64,000 nucleotides of DNA from Actinomortierella ambigua. Taxonomy: Eukaryota; Mortierellomycota; Mortierellomycetes; Mortierellales; Mortierellaceae. Where the stretch lies: the NCBI GenBank assembly GCA_016098155.1, contig JAAAJB010000058.1, forward strand, positions 1 through 64,000, in the 5' to 3' direction. Below the pieces are notes generated by a model. That model did no database searches. It worked only from the letters and a program-made list of their open reading frames with translations, and had not been told where the DNA came from. A program made the position numbers and the translations under genes. Shown here piece by piece: positions 35,653 to 46,536 of the stretch (positions are counted from its first letter, which is position 1; each line of letters begins with the position of its first letter).

Positions 35653-36259
35653 CTAGTTCCATTGCGACTATATTTGAAAGAAAGAAAGAAAGAAAAAGGA
35701 TATCAGAAATCAATTGTCTCGCCCTGGCGGTTTCGTGTGCCAATGGCCAAAGAAATGAACGTACACCAGCATGCTCTGGAAGCTTGTCATCGGGCTCGTG
35801 GTGTGTCTTGCCCCGTTCCTCCGCCAGCTTCTTGGCCAATTTGCCGCCCCCTGCTTGCACGCCCCTGCTTGCCGCCTGGGTAATTGGAAAGTATGGAAAA
35901 GAGAAAGAGGAAAAAGAGAGAGACCAACATTACTCAATCGAACCAACATGTCACGTCAAAATTCAAAAACAAGGTATCGCCTTCGTCTCAAAGAGACTTT
36001 GAAAGCATACAGCGTCTGCTCGCTTCTGGGCAGCTAGCGCAGAAGGAGATAGTTCTCTGTCTCCAGCTTTGGGATTCGGCGCGGACCCGCCTAGGAGGTG
36101 ACCTTGAGTTGTGGCACCAGTTGTTGTAGGCGCGGTTTGGTTTGCGGACTCTGACGAGACGACATTCAGGTTGTGCTGCTGAGAAGCTGTTGACGATGAG
36201 TTGGATCCTCCAAGGACGTAGCCTTCCTTCCGCTCTGGTTTGCCACAGCATGCGCCCAT
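35653..36259 (-). CDS. SVIP-like small p97/VCP-interacting protein
   Basis: Three minus-strand exons, 36259-36011, 35875-35765 and 35667-35653 (the last only 15 coding nt), give 124 aa; introns are 135 and 97 nt, GT-AG, phase 0. The N-terminus M-G-A-C-C-G-K fits N-myristoylation at Gly2 with palmitoylatable cysteines. The core A-A-Q-K-R-A-D-A-A-A-S-R-G-V closely parallels the VCP-interacting motif region of animal SVIP (A-A-x-x-R...E-A-A-S-R-G-I). A Lys/Ala helix follows (G-K-L-A-K-K-L-A-E-E-R-G-K), and the end G-S-Q-W-N keeps a Trp near the C-terminus, as in SVIP. SVIP is an ER/lysosome membrane-anchored inhibitor or adaptor of p97/Cdc48 in ER-associated degradation. An alternative exon 2 donor two bases upstream would change the tail; the GTACGT donor was preferred. 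Poly-C promoter sequence lies upstream. Confidence 0.72.
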
Positions 36260-37780
36260 GATGGTTGGTTGATTGGTTGGTTGATGGTTGAATGGGAAAG
36301 AAATGAGACGAAAAGAATGTGTGATGATGCACACAGAGCAGAGCAGAGAGAGAGAGAGACAAGCAGAAGGGAGGGAGGGGGGACTGACAGGATACTCTCC
36401 TTGGAATGATGGTTTGGCCGGCTGTGTCACCCACCCTTCTTCCCCTTCTTGTACATCCCACTCCCACCCTTTCTCTCTCACTCCTCGCCTCTGCTCTTTC
36501 CCCCCCCCCCCCCCCCCCCCTTCCCCCCCTCTCTCTCTCCTCTGTTTCCCCCTCCTCCCCCCTCTGCTTCTGCTGTCTNNNNNNNNNNCTCCCCTTCCTT
36601 GTACCCCCCCCCCCCCCCCTTTCCCCCCCCCCCCCCCCCCTGCCTCTTCCCCCCCCCCCCATCTCCCTCTTGGGCACTGCCAACCTTCGCCCTCCGGCAC
36701 AGCCAGCGACACTCATCCCCCTCAAAGGATATTTTGGCGTGGTGGCGAATAGGTCACATTGGCTATGTGGTTGGGTGGTTTGCGCACCGTTGAAAGCACG
36801 TTAGCACGTTATTTTTGACTTTCATAAAGTCCTCATTTCCGTGTGTACCACGTAGTCTACAGGTAAACTATCCTGGCCCTATGCGACGTGTCAACTCTGT
36901 GTACCTCATGGATACAACCGTCACCACCATTCCGATGCCTTGACGGTTTGTGACCGAGTCCAGTAATCCAACGGCAGCTGAAAAGTGACCTGGTTTGCTG
37001 AGGGACTCCTTTGAACAGTTTGTAGATCAAAACAAAACCACATCTCAAGAACACCTCATCCAAAAAAAAAGGTCAAAGAAGCAGGAGATGCGATACTATC
37101 TCGTCCCTCTAAGATGATCCAATACTTCGCTCCAATGCAACCTGACGGCCAGGCATTTAATGCGAGCGAAGAGTGGTAATGCTTCCAGGACACCAAACGG
37201 CCAGAGAACATTGGTGATTCAAACCTCTTGACCCTTTTTTTTCTTCATCACAGCATAGAAAGCAGTGGAGAGGAAGGATGACAGGTCTACTATGACCTCA
37301 GTACCCGCCGCAGATCCCTCATTTGGCTGACCAAACACAACCGTTACACAACACCAATCCCTCCTCGAACGTCCCAATCACTAGGTAACAGATGTTCCCT
37401 GATCCGTTCCCTCATGGGAAAGCAGGTGAAGGGGAGGGTGCCATATAACCACGATATCTATGGCCCTTGACCTCAACACACCCATGCCTTTACATACTGC
37501 ATTCCTTTTGCCTTTCCTCAACTCTCAAGTGTGGACTGGACATTGGCCTTGAATACCCCCTTAGCGCCTCCTTGCCCCAGCTTTCTATCCTTCGCTGAAG
37601 CCATCTCATTTTACATCTATCGCATCCTCTTTTTTTTTGTTTTGCCTGTCTCCTTCTTCGTGCGTCGATCACCCTGCGCCGTCATCATCGCCATCAACAT
37701 CACCGTCATCATCACCATCAATGTTCACCCCACGCCGCACTAGCACCTGCCCGACGTCCATATCGAAGCCACAAGAAACC
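36260..37780. promoter_or_regulatory. Divergent region, SVIP-like (-) / POT copy 2 (+), with poly-C tract
   Basis: 1.5 kb between opposed starts. From about 36470 to 36660 the plus strand is almost pure pyrimidine with long C-runs, interrupted by a sequencing gap. On the minus strand this is a G-rich tract just upstream of the SVIP-like gene that could form G-quadruplexes. No additional gene is seen; the frames across the tract are artefacts. Confidence 0.5.
36579..36588. other. Assembly gap (10 N)
   Basis: Ten undetermined bases inside the C-rich tract. The gap size is probably arbitrary, and sequence around it may be collapsed. Confidence 0.98.
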
Positions 37781-39580
37781 ATGGCCGACAAGCATGACTT
37801 TCGATTATCTCTTGAGGAAGTGGAGCTTGAGGATGCTATGCAGAAAGACCACCATCTCACGGAGCATGACAAGGATGCCAAGATCGATGCTGGCCTGCAT
37901 TCCTCCGCGAACAAGCACCCAAAAGCCATCTACTTCATTCTCGCCAACGAGGTTGGCGAGCGCTTCTGCTACAATGCTGTTTCGCCCAATGTGAACAAGT
38001 ATTTCATGCAAACTATAGGCCTCGACCGTTATGCGGCAAAGGCGCTTGCGACTACCTTCGTCATGTTGGTGTACTGCTTCCCTCTCCTAGGTGCGACTCT
38101 CTCAGACTCATACTTGGGCAAATGGCAAGTGAAAAACGGCATGCCCCCTCTTTCCTTTCTACCCACTCCTCCTTGAGAATTCCTTCTTCATTGAACATGC
38201 TGGCTGCAAAAAGAGTCTAAACGTTCTTCTCGTTCTCTCTCGCTTTTGAACCATCGAATTAGGTGGACCATCATCTCATTTTCCATTCTTTATCTCATTG
38301 GTATGGCGTTGTTGACAGTCTTTTCGATCCCCAACCTGCTTGGTCCTATGAAGGGCGGTTTAGCATTCCTACCTTTCGTGGTCATTGCTTTGGGAAGTGG
38401 TGGGATCAAACCCTGTGTCTCATCCCATGGTGGCGACCAGTACCTCCCCTCACAGGAGAAGGCCAAGGAAAAGTTCTTCTCCCTCTTCTATGCATTGATG
38501 AATCTTGGCTCGCTCGTCTCCCTGTCCGTGGTGCCCGCCATTGCCAACATGTCGTGTATGGGCCTTGAGACATGCTACACCTTTGCGTTCTCGGTGCCGA
38601 CGATTATCTTTTTCCTGGCACTGGTCCTCTTTGCAGCGGGCTACCGTTGGTACCGCATTGTTCCGCCCCTAGGCGAGTCTTTGCCCTGGAAGGTGATCAA
38701 GGCTGTCGCCCTAGCCCGCTCACGGTATTCAAAAGCCACCCCAGAAGAACGCGCCGCGAAGGGCCATTGGCTCAACTTTGCAGAGGACAAGTACGGCGGC
38801 GTGTTCTTGAACGAGTGCCGTGACTTGGGACTGAGCCTCGCGTTGATCTTGATTCCGTGCTCATTTTGCAAGATGCTCTATCTTCAGAATAGTAGCGAGT
38901 GGGCCACTCAGTACTATCAGATGAACGGCGCTTTGTTTGGTCCAAACTCGAAAATCATGGCGGCCCAGGTCTTAAATTTCCACACCCTCCTTGTCGTCTC
39001 TCAGTTATCGCTGTGGAATTATGTGCTGTACCCGTTTTTTGAGCGTCGTGGCAGGGGCCTTCGGCCGACAACCCGGATGATAGCCGGCTACTTCTTCACC
39101 ATTCTCGCATTTGTCGTCTCGGCCATACTCTCCAAACACGTCGAAGAGGCCTTTCTTCGTAGTGGGCGAGACCCCACAAGGCTGGCCGACTATGATGGAA
39201 CATACTGCGAGACTTGCGTGAGTGGATGGGCTCAGGTCCCGCAGTGGTTGTTACTTTCGTTGGGCGAGTGCCTGTTTATACCAACGGGCTACCATATCAT
39301 GTACAACGAGAATGGTCGCCAGTTCCGAGCCCTCTCCACATCGTTATGGCTGATGGCCTCGTCGCTTGGTGCTGTCTGGGTCAACCTCTTAGACCCGGTC
39401 ATGGTTCGAAGCGGGATGAGCACATGGGTACGCAATTTGACCTATTCTGGCATTGCTACCGCGGGCATGATCCTTTTCACGATTGGAGCTCGCATCTATG
39501 TTCCTCGCAAGGAGCGCCCGGAAATCAACCAAGCAGCTCACGAAGCGAAGGCCGCCGAGTATCGCCTGTCCAACCAATAA
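37781..39580 (+). CDS. POT/PTR2-family transporter, copy 2, with a GC-AG intron
   Basis: Two exons, 37781-38124 and 38263-39580, encode 553 aa, closely similar along their length to copies 1 and 3. The donor is GC (AAATG|GCAAGT), the only placement that keeps the phase-2 join D-S-Y-L-G-K-W-W-T-I-I found in the paralogues; the acceptor is TTAG. The start at 37781 has a strong context (AGAAACCATGG); an in-frame ATG lies 60 nt upstream. The E-x-x-E-R motif is intact at residues 57-61, but the following Y-Y-G is Y-N-A. The second signature is F-Y-A-L-M-N-L-G at about 190-197 (Ile replaced by Met). It probably still couples to protons; altered substrate range is possible. It lacks the long charged N-terminal helix of copy 1. 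Confidence 0.9.
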
Positions 39581-40403
39581 AACCATATTTCTTCATCCAA
39601 TTGTCCCGGCGGAGCAACTCTCGCAGCCCCGATTATTCTTGGCCACGTCGAGAGGAAGAAAAAGATGGACAGATAATATGCTTTTCAAAGACCCCTGTGT
39701 AGTCTTCTTAGGGAATCCCCTTCAATTTAAGCGCCTCGTTTGGCCCAGACTCTCTCTAATCTTGTTCCGGTGGTGAGTACCGCCTTTCGTATACAATACG
39801 ATGACAAAGGAACGTGTACAATCTTCCGCCTCCGACAAGTTTACAATCAGCAGGTCAGTCAAGTTTCCGGTGGGTGGTTGCGTTGTTAGTCGACTTTGAG
39901 ATGCCTCGCGCGGTGTGAGAAATCCAACCACCGTCGAGACTCCTCCTTCTCACGCAGGTCGTAAAAAGCGGAAAGGTTGGTGGTGGTGACACACTTGTTT
40001 GTTGTCGTGCACTTCATCCCCTAGCAAAAAGAAAAAAAAAGATCCTACTAAAATCACTCCTGCCTGAGCCCAAGCCAACCACATGTTCTCGACTGCTATT
40101 CTCTTTACATGTCCGCGAATAAGGGTGACAAGTGTTTTTTGTTTTTTCACCGGGGACCAAAGCAATGGTGGTTCAACACCGATGTCCCCTTAGGCCCTGA
40201 GAAAATAATTTTCTCTCCATCCCTGCCGCCCATTGCAACAATGTGGACAACCTCCCCCTCGACTACTCCTGTACACCTCTGAAGCGAGGACCGAGCTTTC
40301 AACTCGGAGGATTCTCTCCTTTCCTTCGTGACCATCTCACGGTATAAAATCTTGCCTTTTTCTTTTCTTCCCTTTTTTTTGGATTCCCCAGCCCTCGCCA
40401 CTC
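39581..40403. promoter_or_regulatory. Spacer between POT copies 2 and 3
   Basis: About 820 bp holding the 3' end of copy 2 and the promoter of copy 3. No gene is seen; short T-runs at 40135-40148 and 40373-40381. Confidence 0.5.
40343..40349 (+). promoter_or_regulatory. TATA box candidate for POT copy 3
   Basis: TATAAAA 55 nt upstream of the ATG of copy 3, in the sequence ACGGTATAAAATC. No comparable element was obvious before copies 1 and 2, so copy 3 may be regulated differently, as TATA-containing fungal promoters often are inducible. Confidence 0.45.
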
Positions 40404-42274
40404 ATGTCCGAACCACCACAATACACTCAATCCAGCTCATCATTGTCGTCAGGCACTGGGGAAGTCAGCTCGGCGGACACAGTACTTCCTCAAACGTCTT
40501 TGCAAGTCGTGGACGCAGGAGACAATGCTGTGCAGAAACATGACTTTCTCACAGAACATGAGAGGGAGCTGTTGGAGCTCGAGGCGCGATTGAATGCCGA
40601 GATTGATGCCAAAATCAAAGCCAACATGGATAAGCACCCAAAGGCAGTCTTCTTCATCATCCCCAGCAAATTCGGAGAGCGTTTCGGCATCAGTTCTGTT
40701 TCGCGCAATGCGAACAAGTATTTCATGCAGAGGGTAGGCATGGATCGGTACGATGCCAAGAAGTACACAACTACGTACAGTCTGTTGGTGTCTTTCTTCC
40801 CTATGGTGTGCGCGGTTCTCTCGGACTCATACATGGGCAAATGGTACGTATCGTGGTTTTTTTTTTTTTTTTTTATAATCCTCATTCCTCACCTTTGGTG
40901 CCATTTCAAGACACAGGTCTCACATTCCTCTTCTCTCCCCTGAAATGAAACCTTAGGTGGGCCATCGTCTTTTTCACGCTCGTCGCTCTTTTCGGGATGA
41001 TCTTGCTTGCCATATTTTCGGTTCCCAACCTACTCGGTCGTATGAGTTACGGCCTGGCTTTCTTGCCCTTTGTTATCCTTGCTTTGGGAAATGGCGGCAT
41101 TCGGCCTTGTGTCTCATCCCATGGTGGTGACCAGTACCTCCCCTTGCAGGTGAAGAAGAAGGATCAGTTCTTCACCTTGTACTTCGTGGCTGGCGATCTG
41201 TCTTCGTTTCTTGCAGGGCTGATTGTACCTGCCCTTGCCGATAGACCGTGCATGGGTGCCGCGACATGCTATCCCGGTGCATTCATGGTCGGCGCTGTTA
41301 TCATTTTCATGTCGTTGGTAATCTTTGCGGCAGGCCGCCGTTGGTATCGCGTTGTCCCTCCTCTTGGAGAGTTTTTGCCATTGAAGGCGCTCAAGGCCGT
41401 CGCGTTGGCTGCCTCACGGTACTCAAAAGCCACTTCTGAGGAGCGTGACGCCATGGGTCACTGGCTCAACTTTGCAGAGGATAAGTACGGCGGCGTGTTC
41501 TTGGATGAATGCCGCGACTTTGGACTGACCCTTGGTCTTACTGTGATCCCTTGCTCGTTCTGCAGGATGTTGTTCGTCCAGGAAAACAGCGAGTGGTCCA
41601 CTCAGTACTATCAGATGAACGGTGCCCTATTTGGTCAAAACTCAAAGATCTTGGCGGCCCAGTTTCAAAATTTCCCCACTGTCTTGAGCATCATCACGAT
41701 GATGGTGCTGATCTACGTGGTGTACCCGTTCCTCGAGCGCCGTGGCTACGACGTTCGGCTCACAAACCGCTTGAAGGTCGGCTATTTCCTCACCATTCTC
41801 GCGTTTATCTGCTCCGGCATACTGTCCTATTACGTCGAAGAGGCCTTCCTTCTTAGCGGGCGGGATCCTAAGAAACTGGCCGACTACGACGGGACGTACT
41901 GTGAGACATGTGTGAGTGGATGGGCCCAGGTTCCGCAGTGGATCTTATTGTCGTTGGGCGACTGTCTATTTGTGCCCTCGGGGGCGCAGTTTGTCTACAT
42001 AGAATCTGGCCGCCAGTTGCGAGCCTCCTCTTTGTCGTATTGGCTGATTGCCGCCTCCTTCGGCGCGATCTGGGTCAACATCTTTGATCCGGTCATGCTA
42101 CGAGGTGGGTTGAGTACCATGGTTCGGAGTTTTACCTATTCAGGCATTGCCACTGTGGGCCTGCTCTTCTTTGTAATCCTCGAGCGGTTCTATGTGCCTC
42201 GGAAGGAGCGAAAGGCGATCAACCAGGCCGCCCAGGAAGCGAAAGACGCGCAATATCTTGCGACTAGTCATTAA
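40404..42274 (+). CDS. POT/PTR2-family paralogue, copy 3, with lost proton-coupling motif
   Basis: Two exons, 40404-40843 and 40957-42274 (113-nt GT-AG intron, phase 2, same position as in copies 1 and 2), encode 585 aa. The N-terminal helix E-H-E-R-E-L-L-E-L-E is shared with copy 1. The E-x-x-E-R motif is broken: residue 89 is Lys (S-K-F-G-E-R) where copies 1 and 2 have Glu, and the following Y-Y-G is I-S-S. The second signature is also lost: Y-F-V-A-G-D-L-S at about 222-229 where copy 1 has F-Y-V-S-I-N-V-G. The rest of the protein remains full-length and conserved (G-N-G-G-I-R-P-C-V-S-S-H-G-G-D-Q-Y-L), with no frame damage, so it is probably under selection but with an altered mechanism. 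Family knowledge: the first motif Glu residues and Arg take part in proton coupling in POTs. A uniporter, a transporter of another substrate, or a sensor are possibilities I cannot separate. Confidence 0.9.
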
Positions 42275-45200
42275 AATCGTTCTTCATCTCTTTGTGCTCC
42301 ATTCACTCGCCCAGACTATTCGTGACATGCAATCCAGGGGTAACGATTGACTTTTATTGGACAGAGTGATCAGATATTCAACGCCCCGTAGAGATTTTCG
42401 GGAACCTGCAGCTCAAGTATCTGCGTAGCACACCATGGAGAAAACGGCACGATTGGAGCAGACAAGTACTGCACTATCCGCTACGCAGATGCAACACTGA
42501 ATGGTCCCAGTGGTGAATGGCTAAAGGTTGCCTATTTACCTATATTCGCCCCAGCACAAGTCCGGTCTTTTCTGTAAAGGACCGAGGACTCTGATATCGT
42601 TGACAAGCCGGAGCATGGAGAAACTTGTATATGAGTAAACACATGTGCTCTCTCATTCACCCAGGCACAGACCTCATTCATTGACGCAGACCAGTTTTAC
42701 CCCTTGTCACTGAGCAACTGCGGACGCGTAACAATACGCTTTAGTTTGTATGTATGGTCTTGGCTAGAGGAAATACCCTGTTCCATATTGCACTCATGGT
42801 GACTCTATTAGCTCATAGGCTATTCTCACCATACGCTCCTCTTTAAAGACACCTGTACCACCATGCTTCTCATATATGTTGTCCAACATTGGACATTTTT
42901 TTCCACCTTGGCATGACAAAGCTTCATCTTCCTTGTCCCTCCTAAATTGTATCTCGGCGAATAATTAGAGCCGGTGGCGCTAGCCAAGTGCACTGCCCAC
43001 ATTCATCGCCAAAAGAGATCGTCGGAGGAGAAGGGAGGATGGACGGAAGGGAAGTTTATTTTTTTTAAAAAAAATACCGGAAGATTCTTCAACGTAAAAA
43101 GTTGATATGCAGACGGGTAGGGAAAAACATGCCCGTTCGTCCAATGTTGTTGGGAAGACTGAGACCACAAGGGGAAAGTAATTTTAAGAGAAAACGACTG
43201 GTCCTATCACAGATGGGGCATGCATGCACATGGGGGTACCAAAGGTATTGCGGAGAACGAAGGGCAAGTGCATTTCCACCTTTTATCTTTTGGCTCTCCC
43301 TCTCCTTCATTCTCTTTAGCCTCCTTTGAAACTCCTCTCTTCTGCACAAAGATAAAGGCAGCAGTGGGATCGAAATATTGCCACAAGATCTTACTGTGAA
43401 GATCAAAATGCAGGTCTGTGAGCTACCAATAAATAAAAGTGTTTGATGAAGGATCAAGGCGAGAGCAAGTCTTGATGGGAAAACACTCTTTTCTTTCCAT
43501 TGTCGAGTCGTTGAATGTGTTGGGGAAAGAGGAATGAAAATCCCATTTCGTATTGGATCCAACGATAGACAGACACTGCGGGAAGAGGGGGGGGACGGGC
43601 GAGGGGGGCATTTTGGGCCGAGAGTTTAGTGTCCACACACACACATACTCACAACATACAGGTTGGATTACTGTTAGTCATCGCTGAAATGCCATGAACA
43701 ACATTTTCGTACTTGGAATCCAAATGAGGTAAAGAAACAGAGGGTTCTCCAACGTTCAACACGGGAATGTCTCTAGTGCAGCAAAGCTTTCGAGTCTTGC
43801 GTTGCTTCTTTAAAGTTTTGTTGTTTGTGTTTGTTGATGAGTGTGCAAAAAAAAAAAATAGGCACACGCATAGTGGAGGTACAGCTACAAGGTTTGCAAC
43901 AGCGACAAGGTTTTCCCTTGTTTGGGACTTTGGTCCAACAAAGGCGGGTGAGAGGAGACAGACTGTAGCGTGGCCACCTGCTTGATTTGCAGTAGTCTAC
44001 AACGATGGTCCGCTCCAAAGTCGAACTCAGAGTGGAGCACAAGAGAGAAAAAACATTGAGCAATTGATCCGGGACATGGCCACAGAGGCGCTTCTCTTTA
44101 GAAAGAGGGTCCGAACCAAATCATACAAATACATCCCTCTTTCCTCTCTCCTGACAACCTTTTTTGTTGTTGTTGTTGTTATTGTTGTTGTCTCCCTCTC
44201 TTTCTTGTTCTCTCCTTATCCCTCCCTGTCACCTCTTGTACATATACCACACTCTCCCCTCCAGTCTCGACACATACTTCAAATCATCGCAACCCCTTCA
44301 TCACTAGCTCCAATCCGACACCGACACCACATCCACCTTGTAGAAGATCGAGTTGCGATTGAGGATTGTGTGTTTGTGACTCTTGGTGTATTGCCTCCCT
44401 CTGTAAGTGCTTAACAAACCAAGATTGGTTGTCACTCTTTCATTTCAGAAAACCTGGATGTGAATACCATCCATGGGTGCAAAGGATGGAAGCGTGTATA
44501 ACTTGGGATGTCTCTCTCTTTCAGACATGTCTTGAGGAGACGACAAGTGAAAGATGGTCCCGAGACTGGATGTTGAAGACGACGACTACGAGGAAAGGAA
44601 GAGAAGAGACCCCAAAGTCTCCTGGGTCGAACCAGGCATCATGTTCCACTATGGACACACATGGCTATCTCTCCTAATTCGCCCCCTTCTCACCTCCCTT
44701 GCCTGCTTGCCTCCCCTCTCCCCCCTACCGTCTCGGTACCGTCTTCAGGGAACTCCACCTGTTGACGACCGACCGAACTGTGCGCCTCTCTCCAGACACC
44801 CTTGGGTTGGCCATATTTTCTGTACAAACGCTGTGTAACTGTGCTGCACACAACCCCCCCTCCCCTCCTCTCGATGTCATGCCTTGCCTCGTGGTGGATT
44901 GCCTTTGGTCCCGTCTATCCTCTACCCCTCTTTGACATTCCTGTTGCTGGCATCCTTCGGGTCACACTGTAACCTTGCTTTCTCCCTTCGTCCCACCTTT
45001 CTTAAACGCGCGACCTTTTTTTTTTTTTTTTTTTTTTACCTCCTTCCATAAAGACCTTGACCCCCTTCAGTCACGCACCCCCTCGACTTCGTTAAATCTC
45101 ATATGGTTTGCATGTCGCATGGCATTCTTTGAATCTCCTCCTTTTGCTGCTACTTTCAAAAGCTTCCTTTTACTCTTGGGGCTTCTCTGGCCTTGGGGCT

Positions 45201-46536
45201 TCTCTGGCCTTGGGGCTTCTCTGGCACAAATAAGACTCTCCTTTTCATTCATCCCAAGCACGTAATTCATCACCCTCCAGTCGCTCTCTAGCAAAATGCA
45301 TGCTCTTCCCCACATGTCATTCAATTAAAGAGAACTCGTGCTGATACTACGCTACTCCTCTACACAACCACATAACTTACCCTTCCCCCGGCTCACGCTC
45401 TCATTCTTGTGGATAACTTGGACCGAGTTCTCCTGAGGTGCGTGCACATGCACACATACCCAAAACATCATACAAGAATCACAAGGAACAAAAGAAACAA
45501 ACGATGTGCTTGCTCCCCCTGTTCTCTGTTGTCATGGACCACAACTTTTTTGGTCCAAGAAAGAAGCAAAGCTTCCTGTGTTACCTATGACATATACTTT
45601 GTCTTCCAGACAATAATAGTGGGTTCAAACAACGGTAGTTTGATTGGATATGCGTACTCATGCAGGCCGACGCATGTCAATGGGCGAAAAGGCCCTCCTA
45701 TTCTCGACGACAACAAGAGATGGCGGATAGCTGTTGGGAGGCGTCTCTCACCCCTCATCTCCCTTTGTCTCTCCCTTGAATCCGCATGGCCTTGTTTGGA
45801 GAGGGGTTGAGGGAGAGTACAAAAAAGGGCGAAGGCGACGCGCGCGATCTTTTATTTCCTTGTGAACAAGCTGCTGTGGGGCTTGTCACTTGATGCCATC
45901 CCACGCGCCAGCGTGTAACCTTTGTTGTTGTTGATTTTTAACCTCTTTGACATGGTCTGTTTATTGTCACGGTCATCTTTCACACCTCTCCTCAATTTCC
46001 TGCCCTTCTCTCTTTCACACATTCTTCCCTTTGGTACTCTTTCAGACTCTTTGCATTATTGCTACGCCATCCATTCACCCTATTCCTCTGTAGAATAGAG
46101 CCCGAAACATATTTTAGCACGTAGCAAAAGTTGCTTGCACCTCCACCCACCACTACCACCTTTATGTCCTTGTGCATCGTTCGCCTTCTATCTTTACCTA
46201 GACCATTTCACCCACACCATCGCCTACACCCACCTCTATTCACCCACACCCATCTACACCCACATCTACACCCACGCTCCTTCACTCTTGCGCGCAATAT
46301 CACCCCTCCCCTTATTCGAACCTAACACATCCACCCATGACTCTGGGCTCTCGCCAAGTAACCTCGTGAGCTGACAATTACTTCTCGTCTCTTGTTCTTC
46401 CCGCGGCACCTTGTTACTGTCACTAGCCTGTTTGTACCTTCACACTCTCACTTTGGCAACAGGAACCTACCCAATCACCTCCACATTTAATCTGACCAAG
46501 ACAGACACTTGGGAATAAACACCAACGGGCGTAACG
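42275..46536. other. 4.3-kb gene-poor region
   Basis: No gene I can support. It includes an 11-bp inverted repeat (ATCTGCGTAGC at 42419-42429 and its complement at 42480-42490), A/T runs at 43062-43074, 43848-43858 and 45017-45037, and a CACCC-rich leader (about 46140-46280) before the LITAF gene. A frame from 44554 starts with a non-repetitive charged stretch (M-V-P-R-L-D-V-E-D-D-D-Y-E-E-R-K) that could be an exon of a small gene, but I could not connect it to another exon. Confidence 0.4.
45175..45225. repeat. 17-bp tandem repeat, three exact copies
   Basis: Unit CTTGGGGCTTCTCTGGC, three perfect head-to-tail copies, inside the gene-poor region upstream of the LITAF gene. Confidence 0.95.

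Noticed and set aside
43089..43562. 157-codon minus-strand frame in the gene-poor region
   Set aside because: No recognisable domain, no leader context and no neighbouring exon.
44618..44637. CCTGG-GTCGAA-CCAGG hairpin, considered as a tRNA T-arm
   Set aside because: The loop is six bases and lacks the conserved T-loop pattern; no acceptor or anticodon arms found.
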